Translations under genes and position numbers: made by a program
Notes under the pieces: generated by a model
What the model saw: only the letters and a program-made list of their open reading frames with translations
The model's database searches: none
What the model was told of the DNA's origin: nothing
Shown here: positions 1 to 9,017 of the stretch, one piece after another
How the letters are laid out: each line of letters opens with the position of its first letter
Numbering within the stretch: position 1 is the stretch's first letter
Assembly: GCA_947630465.1 (NCBI GenBank)
Contig: CANRHT010000027.1
Coordinates: forward strand, 1-14,795
Reading direction: 5' to 3'
DNA from: an uncultured Pseudomonadaceae bacterium
GTDB taxonomy: Bacteria; Pseudomonadota; Gammaproteobacteria; Pseudomonadales; Pseudomonadaceae
DNA: 14,795 bases

Positions 1-649
1 GATGTACTTGCAAATCTAGATTGGGAAAAGCCCAAGTGACATTTTTACCTTGACGCGGCGCCACCCCATTGGCGGTATCCACCATACCCATCAAATGCAC
101 AAAATCGCTGGTGGGTTGGCTTTCTACCATATCTTTGGCGTTATTAAGCCAAACGATACCTTTGCCGGCACGGTGTTCTTGATCAATTTTAGCTGCAAGG
201 CTTTTAATATAACCGCCGGGCCAACGTGATATCCCCGTCCAGTCCGGCAGTTCTTCAGGATGAGCAATAGGCTGATCTTCTAGGGCGGCAATAGTCGAGC
301 TGTCTTGCATACACATGCGCCACGCTCGAGCGACAATGCAAATTTTACCCTTGGCTTGCATGGTCGACTCAAGCAATTCAATGGTTTTACCAGGACGAAT
401 CACTTGCGTGGTGATGGAGAACTCACCCGCGGCAATCAAACCAAAAATGTCATAACTGATACGACCGATACGCACATCATCGCGTGGCTGAAAACGCTCT
501 AGTTCGGCGGCGATAATGCCGCTGGCCGGAGCCATATGTTGCTCATGCGGATTCCATGCACCTTGCGCATGCTGGGTGGAACGATACTGTGCAGTGACCG
601 CACCTTGTGTATCTGTTGTTGAAGAAATCAATTGGTAATACGCACTCAT
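1..649 (-). CDS. Thioesterase family protein, hot-dog fold (3' end outside window)
   Basis: The reverse strand reads open from an ATG at 647-649 to the window edge, giving about 216 residues beginning MSAYYQLISS. Seen: a segment with APASGIIAAELERF, followed by DIFGLIAAGEFSITTQVIRPGKT and then a stretch of alternating hydrophobic residues. This resembles the N-terminal hot-dog half of the 4HBT_3 type acyl-CoA thioesterase-like proteins that are common in pseudomonads. From family knowledge it probably hydrolyses an acyl-CoA thioester in the cytoplasm; the substrate cannot be told. An AAGG lies about 10 bases before the ATG. The gene diverges from the CbiX-like gene across about 180 bp. The C-terminal part lies beyond position 1, so completeness cannot be judged. 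Confidence 0.75.
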   Translation of the reverse strand, partial: MSAYYQLISSTTDTQGAVTAQYRSTQHAQGAWNPHEQHMAPASGIIAAELERFQPRDDVRIGRISYDIFGLIAAGEFSITTQVIRPGKTIELLESTMQAKGKICIVARAWRMCMQDSSTIAALEDQPIAHPEELPDWTGISRWPGGYIKSLAAKIDQEHRAGKGIVWLNNAKDMVESQPTSDFVHLMGMVDTANGVAPRQGKNVTWAFPNLDLQVH

Positions 650-830
650 AATGGACTAACCTTTTTATTATTTATTTACATCCACTGATGAATGTAGCAC
701 CGTTTTTTCACGCTATCAGCTGCCAATGACAAAATTATTGCTTTCGTTAACATGCGAATCCATTAAGGTTGTATCTCGTTTAACAACGGCAGCGCCGACA
801 ATTTCAGTTATTCATATAGGGACCTTCTCA

Positions 831-1196
831 ATGAAACAGTTACTTATCGTGGCCCACGGCAGTCGCCGCGAAGCATCCAATGAAGAAGTACGTGTTCTGG
901 CCGGCCAAGTGGCCGAGCATTTGCAGTTTCCCGCGGATCAAGTCAAGGTGGCATTCTTAGAATTGGCGCTGCCGTCCATTGCTACAGCCTTTGATGATTG
1001 CTTTAACAGCGGCGCAGACGAGGTGAGTGTTTTACCTTATTTTTTATCTTCAGGTACCCACGTGGTCAGCGATGTGCCGCGTGAAATAGAAGCCGCGCAG
1101 GCCGCTTGGCCCGATAAAGTAATCCGAGTGCTACCGCACATTGGTGCTGCCGATACCATGATCAGTTTAATTGCAGCGTCTTACCGTCAGTCATGA
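831..1196 (+). CDS. Small CbiX/SirB-type chelatase-like protein
   Basis: This 121-residue protein begins MKQLLIVAHGSR. The opening strand with VAHGSR and the later LPYFLSSGTHVVSDVP are the two halves of the CbiX/SirB metal-site signature, each contributing one His. Family members insert Co(II) or Fe(II) into sirohydrochlorin for cobalamin or siroheme synthesis. The single-domain size matches the short CbiX form, which must dimerise to build a full chelatase. No siroheme or cobalamin gene is adjacent, so substrate and role stay open. I chose the start at 831 because AGGGA lies 8-9 bases upstream and the family alignment begins there. The frame extends to 726, but that stretch has no family character. 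It diverges from the thioesterase gene and lies about 160 bp before gmk. Confidence 0.75.
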   Translation: MKQLLIVAHGSRREASNEEVRVLAGQVAEHLQFPADQVKVAFLELALPSIATAFDDCFNSGADEVSVLPYFLSSGTHVVSDVPREIEAAQAAWPDKVIRVLPHIGAADTMISLIAASYRQS

Positions 1197-1209
1197 CAGA
1201 TGAAGCCGC

Positions 1210-1223
1210 ACAGTAATTACTGT
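1210..1223. promoter_or_regulatory. Perfect 14-bp palindrome upstream of gmk
   Basis: ACAGTAATTACTGT is its own reverse complement. It sits 14 bp after the CbiX-like stop codon and about 130 bp before gmk. It is immediately followed by TAGAAT (1224-1229), a five-of-six match to a -10 hexamer, but I see no good -35 at the right distance. It could be an operator for a dimeric regulator; no T-tract follows, so it is not a standard terminator. No regulator is assigned. Confidence 0.3.
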
Positions 1224-1280
1224 TAGAATAAAGGCATTATTTATTAATCAAACGCCGTTTTTATGTGTGACAGCTGTTTT

Positions 1281-1307
1281 CTATCGCGACACTCTGTGCG
1301 CTGATAG
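1281..1307 (+). promoter_or_regulatory. Predicted hairpin in the gmk leader
   Basis: CTATC pairs with GATAG, GCG with CGC and CAC with GTG around a TCT loop, with single bulges on each side. That gives 11 pairs ending about 48 bases before the gmk ATG. It is not followed by T residues. It may be a 5' untranslated structure of the gmk message; this is base-pairing by eye only. Confidence 0.3.
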
Positions 1308-1973
<666 letters not shown>

Positions 1974-2043
1974 CGGTATCTGTACGATTGAGTGAGCTGT
2001 GAGCTTTCTTTGTTGAACATTGTTTTTTAAACTGCTTATGCAT

Positions 2044-2074
2044 AGCACCCCACTGGGTGCTGCTTTATTTTGTG
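2044..2074 (+). terminator. Intrinsic terminator or attenuator between gmk and rpoZ
   Basis: A perfect 7-bp stem AGCACCC/GGGTGCT with a CACT tetraloop (2044-2061) is followed by a T-rich run GCTTTATTTTGTG. The form is that of a rho-independent terminator, although the T-run is interrupted. It ends about 10 bases before the rpoZ start codon and just before its ribosome-binding site (GAGGAAT), so it could partly terminate gmk transcripts or affect rpoZ translation initiation. Confidence 0.6.
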
Positions 2075-2083
2075 AGGAATACC

Positions 2084-2350
2084 ATGGCTCGCGTTACTGT
2101 TGAAGATTGCCTAGAAAACGTTGAAAACCGTTTTGCTTTAGTGATGTTAGCGACTAAGCGTTCACGTCAACTGGCCACTGGTGGTAAAGAACCAAAAGTG
2201 CCTGTCGAAAATGATAAGCCTACTGTACTGGCGCTGCGTGAAATCGCGGCTGGCTTAGTCGATGACGCGATGATCGCGGCTGAAGATGCCATCAGTGCTG
2301 AAGAACCTTTGTTTGCTGCCTTTGACGAAAGCAATAACGACGCACGCTAA
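2084..2350 (+). CDS. rpoZ: RNA polymerase omega subunit
   Basis: An 88-residue protein beginning [30 protein letters not shown], the conserved omega N-terminus that wraps the C-terminal tail of the beta-prime subunit. Omega helps assemble RNA polymerase and, in proteobacteria, forms one of the ppGpp sites together with beta-prime. The variable acidic C-terminal region ([18 protein letters not shown]) is typical. I chose the ATG at 2084 because GAGGAAT lies just upstream and MARVTVEDC is the family start. The frame runs back to 2057, but this part overlaps the terminator hairpin. spoT begins 58 bp downstream on the same strand, consistent with an rpoZ-spoT operon. Confidence 0.97.
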   Translation: MARVTVEDCLENVENRFALVMLATKRSRQLATGGKEPKVPVENDKPTVLALREIAAGLVDDAMIAAEDAISAEEPLFAAFDESNNDAR

Positions 2351-2408
2351 TGCCCATGCGTTGTGCTGTGTGTGTAAATAAGGACGTATTGCTACCCGGA
2401 GGTGAGCT

Positions 2409-4520
2409 ATGCCTGCATTAGATCGCCTGACTGGGCAGTTATCGACTTACCTCGGCAAAGAGCAAGTTAATGCTGTTCGCCGTGCTTATTATTACGCTGA
2501 ACAAGCACACGATGGTCAATTGCGCAGCAGTGGTGAACACTATGTGACCCACCCGCTCGCCGTAGCGACTATTTTGGCCGAGATGCATATGGACCATCAG
2601 AGTTTGATGGCTGCCATGCTGCATGACGTGATTGAAGATACCGGCATCCCTAAAGAAGCCATAGTCGCTCAGTTTGGCGACAGTGTGGCTGAGCTTGTTG
2701 ATGGTGTGACTAAACTGACGCAAATGAAGTTTGGCACCAAAGCTGAAGCACAAGCTGAAAACTTTCAAAAGATGGCCATGGCGATGGCACGCGATATTCG
2801 CGTGATCTTAGTCAAGCTCGCTGACCGCTTGCACAATATGCGCACGCTTGGCGCGTTAAACCATGAAAAACGCCGCCGTATTGCTAAAGAAACCCTCGAG
2901 ATTTATGCGCCCATTGCCAATCGTTTAGGCATGAACCGCATTTACGCTGAATTTGAAGACCTCGGCTTTAAAGCCATGCATCCGATGCGTGCAGAGCGGA
3001 TTCAATCAGCTGTAAAACGCTCACGCGGCAATCGTAAAGAACTGGTGAACAAAATCCAAGAATCCATCGCGCACTGTTTAGAGCGTGAAGGATTACCGGG
3101 TGAAGTCAGCGGTCGCGAAAAACATCTGTACAGTATTTACCAGAAGATGCGCGGTAAACGTAAAGCCTTCGCCGAAATTATGGACGTGTATGCTTTTCGT
3201 ATCGTGGTCGATAAAGTCGACACCTGCTATCGCGTACTGGGTGCTGTGCATAATTTGTACAAGCCGTTCCCCGGCCGCTTCAAAGATTACATCGCTATCC
3301 CTAAAGCCAACGGCTACCAATCCCTGCACACCACCTTGTTTGGTATGCATGGCGTGCCGATTGAAATCCAGATCCGCACCAAAGAAATGGAAGAATTGGC
3401 CAACAATGGTATCGCCGCACATTGGCTGTATAAAACTGAAGACGATGACCGCCGCAACAACCATGCGCGCGCACGTCAATGGGTGAAAGGTTTACTGGAA
3501 CTGCAGCAAAATGCGGGCAACTCCTTAGAATTTATTGAAAACGTTAAAATCGATTTATTCCCTGACGAAGTCTATGTGTTCACGCCGAAAGGCCGCATCA
3601 TGGAACTGCCTAAGGGTTCAACACCTGTTGATTTTGCCTACGCGGTGCACACTGATGTGGGTAATACCTGTATTGCCTGCCGCGTCAATCGCCGTCTCGC
3701 GCCACTCTCGCAAGCACTGGAAAGCGGCGCCACAGTTGAAATTATTAGCGCACCCAATACCCAGCCCAATCCCAATTGGCTCAATTTTGTCGTCACAGGT
3801 AAAGCCCGTACTCATATTCGTCACGCGCTCAAACAACAGCGCCGTGAAGAATCAGTGCACTTGGGCACACGCCTCTTGAGCAAAGCGTTAGACAATTTAG
3901 GTGCGCGTTTTGAAGATATTTCTGAGGTGCGTTTAGCCGCGCTGCTCAAGGAATACCACCAAGATAACAATGAAGATTTGCTCGAAGACATTGGCCTCGG
4001 TAACCGTACCGCACACATGGTGGCGCGCCGCTTACTGACTGCCGAAGATGACGATGAGCAGGCGTTGGCCAGCGATGGTCCACTGGTGATTCGCGGTACT
4101 GAAGGTTTAGTACTCAACTATGCGCGTTGCTGCACACCGATTCCTGGCGATTTAATTGTCGGCCATCTGTCAGCCGGTAAAGGCATGGTGGTGCACCGTG
4201 ACAGCTGTAAAAATATCGCTGAGTTCCGCAACAATCCAGAAAAGTGCATTCCACTGACCTGGGCAAAAGACATTGACAGCGAGTTCAGCGTTGAACTGCG
4301 CATTGAACTGGTGCACCAGCGTGGCTTAATCGCCTTGCTTGCGGGCACGATCAGTGAGGCCGACGCCAACATTGATAAGATCAACGTCGATGAGCGCGAC
4401 GGCCGTATCAGCATTATTCAGCTGGGCATTAGCGTGCGTGATCGTGTCCATTTAGCGCGTATTATTCGTAAATTACGTGGCTTGGCTGGTGTCTCCCGTA
4501 TCACTCGCATGCGTGCTTAA
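2409..4520 (+). CDS. spoT: Bifunctional (p)ppGpp synthetase/hydrolase SpoT
   Basis: Makes and degrades the alarmones pppGpp/ppGpp in the cytoplasm. The 703 residues are full length for SpoT. Domains in order: HD hydrolase with H48, the HD pair at 72-73 and ED at 76-77 (HDVIEDT); synthetase with RFKDYIAIPKANGYQSLHTT near 288-308 and EIQIRTKEMEE; TGS domain from about 383 (DEVYVFTPKGRIMELPKGST); a conserved-cysteine region with RCC near 573; and a C-terminal ACT domain from about 625. The intact HD motif argues for SpoT rather than hydrolase-dead RelA. The synthetase motifs look complete too. A strong GGAGGTGA precedes the ATG at the right spacing. It sits between rpoZ and ridA as in Pseudomonas. 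Confidence 0.97.
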   Translation: MPALDRLTGQLSTYLGKEQVNAVRRAYYYAEQAHDGQLRSSGEHYVTHPLAVATILAEMHMDHQSLMAAMLHDVIEDTGIPKEAIVAQFGDSVAELVDGVTKLTQMKFGTKAEAQAENFQKMAMAMARDIRVILVKLADRLHNMRTLGALNHEKRRRIAKETLEIYAPIANRLGMNRIYAEFEDLGFKAMHPMRAERIQSAVKRSRGNRKELVNKIQESIAHCLEREGLPGEVSGREKHLYSIYQKMRGKRKAFAEIMDVYAFRIVVDKVDTCYRVLGAVHNLYKPFPGRFKDYIAIPKANGYQSLHTTLFGMHGVPIEIQIRTKEMEELANNGIAAHWLYKTEDDDRRNNHARARQWVKGLLELQQNAGNSLEFIENVKIDLFPDEVYVFTPKGRIMELPKGSTPVDFAYAVHTDVGNTCIACRVNRRLAPLSQALESGATVEIISAPNTQPNPNWLNFVVTGKARTHIRHALKQQRREESVHLGTRLLSKALDNLGARFEDISEVRLAALLKEYHQDNNEDLLEDIGLGNRTAHMVARRLLTAEDDDEQALASDGPLVIRGTEGLVLNYARCCTPIPGDLIVGHLSAGKGMVVHRDSCKNIAEFRNNPEKCIPLTWAKDIDSEFSVELRIELVHQRGLIALLAGTISEADANIDKINVDERDGRISIIQLGISVRDRVHLARIIRKLRGLAGVSRITRMRA

Positions 4521-4595
4521 CCTACTTTTATAGCGTACGCCTGTGGGCTGCTGTGGTGGTCGGGCGTGCGAGTTTTCCACATAACGGAGTCCCTC

Positions 4596-4976
4596 ATGAG
4601 CAAGACCATTATCAGCACTGAAAACGCCCCCGCCGCCATTGGCACTTATTCGCAAGCGGTACGCGTTGACAACACTGTCTACCTGTCGGGACAGATTCCG
4701 CTGAATCCAGTCTCCATGGAAATGGTGACAGGCTTTGAGCAGCAAACGGTACAAGTCTTCGAGAACTTAAAAGCAGTGGCTGAAGCAGCCGGTGGTTCAT
4801 TGGCCGATATCGTTAAGCTGAATATTTTCTTAACTGATTTAAATAACTTTGCCACGCTCAACGAAGTGATGGGCCGTTACTTTAGCGCACCCTACCCTGC
4901 GCGCGCAGCCGTAGGTGTCGCCTCATTACCGCGCAACGCCTGCGTGGAAATGGATGCAATACTGCATTTAAGCTAA
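4596..4976 (+). CDS. ridA: RidA family 2-iminobutanoate/2-iminopropanoate deaminase
   Basis: A 126-residue YjgF/YER057c/UK114 protein. It hydrolyses reactive enamine/imine intermediates released by PLP enzymes such as threonine dehydratase, protecting other PLP enzymes. Family features seen: AIGTYSQAV (Tyr18), [31 protein letters not shown], and [13 protein letters not shown] with Arg103 at the position of the substrate carboxylate-binding Arg. The C-terminal VEMDAIL is present. The start at 4596 follows CGGAG with a 6-base gap; the frame extends 10 codons upstream without family similarity. It lies 75 bp after spoT on the same strand, probably co-transcribed, as in other Pseudomonas genomes. 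Homotrimer formation is known for the family. Confidence 0.93.
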   Translation: MSKTIISTENAPAAIGTYSQAVRVDNTVYLSGQIPLNPVSMEMVTGFEQQTVQVFENLKAVAEAAGGSLADIVKLNIFLTDLNNFATLNEVMGRYFSAPYPARAAVGVASLPRNACVEMDAILHLS

Positions 4977-4977
4977 T

Positions 4978-5023
4978 CGGCTGACAGCCGCGCAGCTAGC
5001 CGGTAAAGCGGGCTAACTGCGCG
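4978..5023. terminator. Inverted repeats between the convergent ridA and epimerase-like genes
   Basis: There are two adjacent hairpins. CGGCT-GAC-AGCCG lies at 4978-4990. A longer one pairs CGCGCAG (4989-4995) and TAGCC (4997-5001) with GGCTA (5011-5015) and CTGCGCG (5017-5023): 12 pairs with one mismatch and a 9-base loop. The second overlaps the stop codon of the minus-strand gene. The two share bases 4989-4990, so they may be alternatives. No T-tract follows on either strand, so intrinsic termination is uncertain; the position between convergent genes suggests transcript-end protection or weak bidirectional termination. Confidence 0.35.
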
Positions 5024-5856
5024 GCATAACCTTCGCGATAACTCGGATACTGTGGCGCCCAACCCAAGGCTTTTGCCCGTGCATTACTGCAGCGTTTACT
5101 GCCAGAGCGCGGTTGTAAGATTAAATCGGGCGCATGACTGACCTGTAACTGCTGCTGCAACCACGCTACCACTTCAGCCTGCTCAACCGGCTCATCATCC
5201 ACACCAATATACAACGATTCCAATAGCACACCCTGCGCATCCGCCTGCACAATTTTGGCAATCAGCGCCGCGGCATCATCCGCATGAATACGATTGGTAA
5301 AACTCGGAGTATCAGCGGCGTGATAACCCTGCTGAACCCGACGAATTAACATATCGCGCCCCGGCCCATAAATGCCGGTTAGACGTACTGCTGTCGCCGG
5401 ATGACCACTGGCGAAAGCGCACTGCTCGGCTTCCAGCATGATTTGCCCTGACCAACGCTTAGGTAACGTGGGTGATTGCTCATCAATCCAGCTGTCATCA
5501 TCCTGCGCATAGACTCCGCTACTGGAGACAAAGATCACCCGTTTTGGCTGCTGCTGATGTTGCGCCAACCAGCTGTACATATGGCGTTGACCGAGCACAT
5601 ACGCCTGCTGATAACCTTCAGGCGTCATCGCGTTAGCTGCCATGGCATAGATCACATAATCAATCGGCTGCGTCGGCCAAGCACTTGGGCACTGTGGCTG
5701 AAATATATCAGCTGCAATAGGCTTAATCGCCGCCGGTAAGTGCGCGGTATTACGGCGTACACCATAGACGTCACAGCCCTGCTGCTGCAGCAAGAGCGCG
5801 ACTCGACTGCCAATATCACCGCAGCCCACCACAACAACGCGTAACGGCTTAAACAT
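4996..5856 (-). CDS. NAD(P)-dependent epimerase/dehydratase-like protein (YeeZ-like)
   Basis: A 286-residue atypical extended short-chain dehydrogenase. Seen: the N-terminal Rossmann motif VVVVGCGDIGSR (GxGxxG) near residues 7-18, a central VIFVSSSGVYAQDD segment and TAVRLTGIYGPGRD, typical of NAD-dependent epimerase/dehydratase proteins. The classical YxxxK catalytic pair is not evident near the central Tyr, so catalysis is uncertain and the substrate unknown. I chose the ATG at 5854-5856 because GAGG lies about 9 bases upstream; the frame extends 15 further codons to 5901 without family similarity. The gene converges on ridA and diverges from oxyR, sharing a 93-bp promoter region with it. 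Homologues in this neighbourhood in Pseudomonas are annotated as NAD(P)-dependent oxidoreductases or sugar nucleotide epimerases. Confidence 0.85.
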   Translation of the reverse strand: MFKPLRVVVVGCGDIGSRVALLLQQQGCDVYGVRRNTAHLPAAIKPIAADIFQPQCPSAWPTQPIDYVIYAMAANAMTPEGYQQAYVLGQRHMYSWLAQHQQQPKRVIFVSSSGVYAQDDDSWIDEQSPTLPKRWSGQIMLEAEQCAFASGHPATAVRLTGIYGPGRDMLIRRVQQGYHAADTPSFTNRIHADDAAALIAKIVQADAQGVLLESLYIGVDDEPVEQAEVVAWLQQQLQVSHAPDLILQPRSGSKRCSNARAKALGWAPQYPSYREGYAAQLARFTG

Positions 5857-5909
5857 GCTGATCGCCTCAAGTTTCAATTGCTGATGATAATTATTGGTCA
5901 CAATTTAAT

Positions 5910-5920
5910 ATAGCAGCTAT
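5910..5920. promoter_or_regulatory. Possible OxyR/LysR-type operator between the divergent genes
   Basis: ATAGCAGCTAT is an 11-bp interrupted palindrome located 30 bases before the oxyR ATG, in an AT-rich divergent intergenic region. LysR-type regulators commonly repress their own divergent promoter. OxyR sites use ATAG...CTAT half-sites, but the canonical spacing between ATAG and CTAT is 7 bases and here it is 3, so assignment to OxyR is weak. Confidence 0.25.
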
Positions 5921-5949
5921 GCTGACAGCAGTCTTAATCGGAATTAGCT

Positions 5950-6870
5950 ATGACACTGACCGAATTGCGTTACATCGTTGCCTTGGCACAAACTCAACAC
6001 TTTGGTCGAGCGGCAGAACTCTGCCATATCAGCCAACCCACCTTATCTGTAGGCGTGAAAAAACTCGAAGAAGATTTGGGCGTGCTAATTTTTGAGCGCA
6101 GTAAAAGTGCCGTACGCGTCACTCCTGTTGGCGAAGCAATTGTGGCGCAAGCGCAGCGTGTACTGGAGCAAGCACAAAGCATCCGCGAACTGGCACAAGC
6201 CGGTAAAAACCAATTGGCCGCGCCATTACGCGTAGGGGCGATTTACACCGTGGGGCCGTATTTGTTTCCGCAGATGATCCCTTTCTTGCACCGCAGTGCA
6301 CCAGAAATGCCCTTGTACATCGAAGAAAACTTCACCCATGTACTGCGTGAAAAGCTGCGCAAGGGTGAGCTGGATGTAATCATTATTGCTTTGCCGTATC
6401 AGGACACCGACGTACTGACGAAGGCGGCTTATGTTGAGCCTTTCTGTGTATTACTGCCGGGCAATCATCCGTGGACGCAAAAAGACAGCATCGACCACAC
6501 TATGCTCAACGATAAAAGTTTACTGTTATTGGGCGAAGGCCATTGCTTCCGCGATCAAGTGTTAGAAGCTTGCCCCACCACTTTGCAAGGCAACCCTGAT
6601 AATCGCTACACCACGGTTGAAGCCAGCTCCTTAGAGACGATTCGCCATATGGTGGCCTCGGGGTTAGGCGTTTCCGTACTGCCACTGTCGGCGGTGGATA
6701 ATCATCGTTATGCGGCAGGCGTGATTGCGGTACGTCCTTTCACAGAACCCTCGCCCACCCGTACGGTCGCTATTGCTTGGCGCGCGACTTTCCCACGCCC
6801 GAAAGCCATTGACGTGCTGATGGATGCCATCCAGCAATGCGATGCGGCACAAGTGCATTACGAGCCTTAG
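5950..6870 (+). CDS. oxyR: Hydrogen peroxide-sensing LysR-type regulator OxyR
   Basis: A 306-residue LysR-type regulator that activates peroxide defence genes. The N-terminal helix-turn-helix is clear (TELRYIVALAQTQHFGRAAELCHISQPTLSVGVKKLEEDLG). The diagnostic redox site is seen as GEGHCFRDQVLEAC, with Cys at residues 199 and 208, the same positions that form the disulfide in E. coli OxyR. The effector-binding domain is complete and length is normal (E. coli 305). GGAA lies upstream of the ATG. recG follows after 2 bases, suggesting co-transcription; the oxyR-recG pair is conserved in Pseudomonas, where recG expression depends on the oxyR promoter. Autoregulation is likely from family knowledge. 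Confidence 0.96.
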   Translation: MTLTELRYIVALAQTQHFGRAAELCHISQPTLSVGVKKLEEDLGVLIFERSKSAVRVTPVGEAIVAQAQRVLEQAQSIRELAQAGKNQLAAPLRVGAIYTVGPYLFPQMIPFLHRSAPEMPLYIEENFTHVLREKLRKGELDVIIIALPYQDTDVLTKAAYVEPFCVLLPGNHPWTQKDSIDHTMLNDKSLLLLGEGHCFRDQVLEACPTTLQGNPDNRYTTVEASSLETIRHMVASGLGVSVLPLSAVDNHRYAAGVIAVRPFTEPSPTRTVAIAWRATFPRPKAIDVLMDAIQQCDAAQVHYEP

Positions 6871-6872
6871 CA

Positions 6873-8951
6873 ATGAGCGATTTACTGGTGCATACCCCCG
6901 TCACTGTGCTCAAAGGTGTCGGGCCTGCCATTGCTGAAAAACTGGCAAAAGTAGGTTTAGAAAACCTACAAGATGTGCTCTTTCATTTGCCGTCACGCTA
7001 CCAAGACCGCACGCGTATTACGCCCATTGGTGCGCTGCGCCCCGGTCAAGATGCCGTAGTGGCGGGTGTGGTGATGGCGGCGAATATCGTGATGGGTAAA
7101 CGCCGCAGCCTATTGGTGCGTATTCAAGATGGCAGCGGTGGTCTGACCCTGCGTTTTTTCCATTTCAGCATGGCGCAAAAAAACGCTTTGCAAAAAGGCA
7201 TCCAAGTGCGCTGCTATGGTGAAGTGCGCCCTGGTGCCACGGGCTTAGAGATTTACCATCCGGAATACCGGGTACATAACCCCGACGAAGAGCAACCACT
7301 GCACACTACACTCACCGCCATCTACCCCACCACCGAAGGTTTAACGCAGCTGCGTTTGCGCGATTTATCCACTCAGGCGCTGAGCTTTTTAAATCCGCGC
7401 AGTTTGCCCGACTGGCTGCCAGCGCAGATGATCAGCGAGTACCAACTGGGTTCTTTAGAACAGGCGATTCGTTATTTACATCAGCCGCCACCGGATGCCG
7501 ATGTGGATGAATTGGCCGAAGGCGTGCACTGGGCGCAGCAGCGTTTAGCCTTTGAAGAAATGCTCACCCACCAGCTATCCATTCAGCGTGTGCGTGAAAG
7601 CTTGCGCCAGCAACGCGCACCGCAATTACCGCCAGCACGCGTGCTGCCACAACTGTTTTTAAATAATCTAGGCTTTACTCCAACCGGTGCACAACACCGC
7701 GTCGGCAAAGAAATCGCTTGGGATTTAGCACAAGACGCGCCCATGTTACGTCTTGTGCAAGGTGATGTCGGTGCGGGTAAAACCGTTGTTGCCGCTTTAG
7801 CTGCGTTGCAAGCTTTAGAAGCGGGCTATCAAGTGGCATTAATGGCGCCCACAGAGATTCTTGCTGAGCAGCATTTTATGACGTTCAGTAAATGGCTGGC
7901 GCCGCTGAATATTGAAGTGGCATGGCTGGCCGGCAAACTCAAAGGCAAAGCGCGTGTGAAAGCGCTTGAGCAAATCGTCAGTGGAGTACCTATGGTGGTT
8001 GGCACCCACGCGCTGTTTCAAGATGAAGTGAAGTTTCATAACCTGGCACTGGCGATTATTGATGAGCAACACCGCTTTGGTGTGCAACAGCGTTTGGCGT
8101 TACGCAATAAAGGCGTCGACGGCCTGTCCAGTCCGCACCAATTAATTATGACGGCCACGCCGATTCCGCGCACCTTAGCCATGAGCGCGTACGCTGATTT
8201 AGACACCTCAATACTGGATGAACTGCCACCTGGGCGCACTCCAGTGAACACTTTAGTGCTCAGCGACACACGTCGCCCCGATGTCATCGAGCGTGTCCGC
8301 GCAGCCTGCTTAGAAGGTCGCCAAGCCTATTGGGTCTGCACCTTAATTGAAGAATCAGAAGAACTGACGTGCCAGGCCGCGCAAAGTACCTTTGAGGATT
8401 TAACATTAGCGCTAGCAGGGCAAAAAGTTGGGCTGATTCACGGCCGCATGAAGCCGGCTGAAAAAGCTGAGGTGATGGATACCTTTAAGCGTGGCGAACT
8501 GCAGTTATTAGTCGCCACTACGGTGATTGAAGTGGGCGTAGATGTGCCCAATGCCAGCTTAATGATCATTGAAAACCCTGAGCGTTTAGGCTTATCGCAA
8601 CTGCACCAGTTACGTGGCCGTGTCGGGCGCGGCAGCACCGCCAGCCACTGCGTGTTGCTCTATCACGCGCCGCTGTCGCAAATCAGCCGCGAGCGTTTAG
8701 CGATTATGCGTGAAACCAATGACGGCTTTGTGATTGCTGAAAAAGATTTAGAACTGCGCGGCCCTGGCGAAATGCTGGGTACGCGACAAACCGGCTTACT
8801 GCAATTTAAAGTCGCGGATTTAATGCGCGATGCACCTTTGCTACCAGCGGTACGTGATGCCGCAGCACAACTGCTTGAACACTGGCCCAAGCATGTCAGT
8901 CCGCTATTAGAACGTTGGCTGAAACAGGGCCAGCAATATGGGCAAGTCTAA
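6873..8951 (+). CDS. recG: ATP-dependent DNA helicase RecG
   Basis: A 692-residue superfamily 2 branch-migrating helicase that regresses stalled forks and processes Holliday junctions and R-loops. Domains in order: N-terminal wedge/OB region, starting with TPVTVLKGVGPAIAEKL and including YQDRTRITPIGALRPGQ; helicase with Walker A GDVGAGKT at 297-304, DEQH at 397-400 and TATPIPRT near 426; second RecA fold with IENPERLGLSQLHQLRGRVGRG (QLRGRVGR at 579-586); and C-terminal ELRGPGEMLGTRQTG. Length matches the family (about 690). The ATG at 6873 lies 2 bases after the oxyR stop; the frame runs back into oxyR without family similarity, so translational coupling to oxyR is likely. All motifs are intact. 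Confidence 0.97.
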   Translation: MSDLLVHTPVTVLKGVGPAIAEKLAKVGLENLQDVLFHLPSRYQDRTRITPIGALRPGQDAVVAGVVMAANIVMGKRRSLLVRIQDGSGGLTLRFFHFSMAQKNALQKGIQVRCYGEVRPGATGLEIYHPEYRVHNPDEEQPLHTTLTAIYPTTEGLTQLRLRDLSTQALSFLNPRSLPDWLPAQMISEYQLGSLEQAIRYLHQPPPDADVDELAEGVHWAQQRLAFEEMLTHQLSIQRVRESLRQQRAPQLPPARVLPQLFLNNLGFTPTGAQHRVGKEIAWDLAQDAPMLRLVQGDVGAGKTVVAALAALQALEAGYQVALMAPTEILAEQHFMTFSKWLAPLNIEVAWLAGKLKGKARVKALEQIVSGVPMVVGTHALFQDEVKFHNLALAIIDEQHRFGVQQRLALRNKGVDGLSSPHQLIMTATPIPRTLAMSAYADLDTSILDELPPGRTPVNTLVLSDTRRPDVIERVRAACLEGRQAYWVCTLIEESEELTCQAAQSTFEDLTLALAGQKVGLIHGRMKPAEKAEVMDTFKRGELQLLVATTVIEVGVDVPNASLMIIENPERLGLSQLHQLRGRVGRGSTASHCVLLYHAPLSQISRERLAIMRETNDGFVIAEKDLELRGPGEMLGTRQTGLLQFKVADLMRDAPLLPAVRDAAAQLLEHWPKHVSPLLERWLKQGQQYGQV

Positions 8952-9017
8952 AGCCATTATTTAATAGATCCTGTATTCTTATTGGCTTGTTCTTGCTGGT
9001 ATTTTTAGAGTGTTGTT

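Noticed and set aside
305..502. 65-residue plus-strand frame MHTHAPRSSDNAN...
   Set aside because: It is antisense to the well-supported thioesterase reading frame and has no recognisable features.
726..830. 35-residue N-terminal extension of the CbiX-like protein
   Set aside because: No family similarity, and the ATG at 831 has a good ribosome-binding site and matches the family start.
2013..2042. Possible rpoZ promoter TTGAAC-N18-TATGCA
   Set aside because: The -10 matches only three of six bases, and the start would fall within the terminator stem.
2057..2083. Nine-residue upstream extension of RpoZ
   Set aside because: It overlaps the terminator hairpin, and MARVTVEDC at 2084 is the conserved start with GAGGAAT before it.
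2439..4414. Several antisense and out-of-frame open frames within spoT
   Set aside because: They lie entirely inside a full-length, intact spoT and show no family features; they are shadows of its codon use.
8982..8997. Sigma-54-like TTGGC...TTGCT element between recG and the HDOD gene
   Set aside because: GG and GC are separated by 9 bases rather than the required 10, and the ACG part of the -24 element is not matched.
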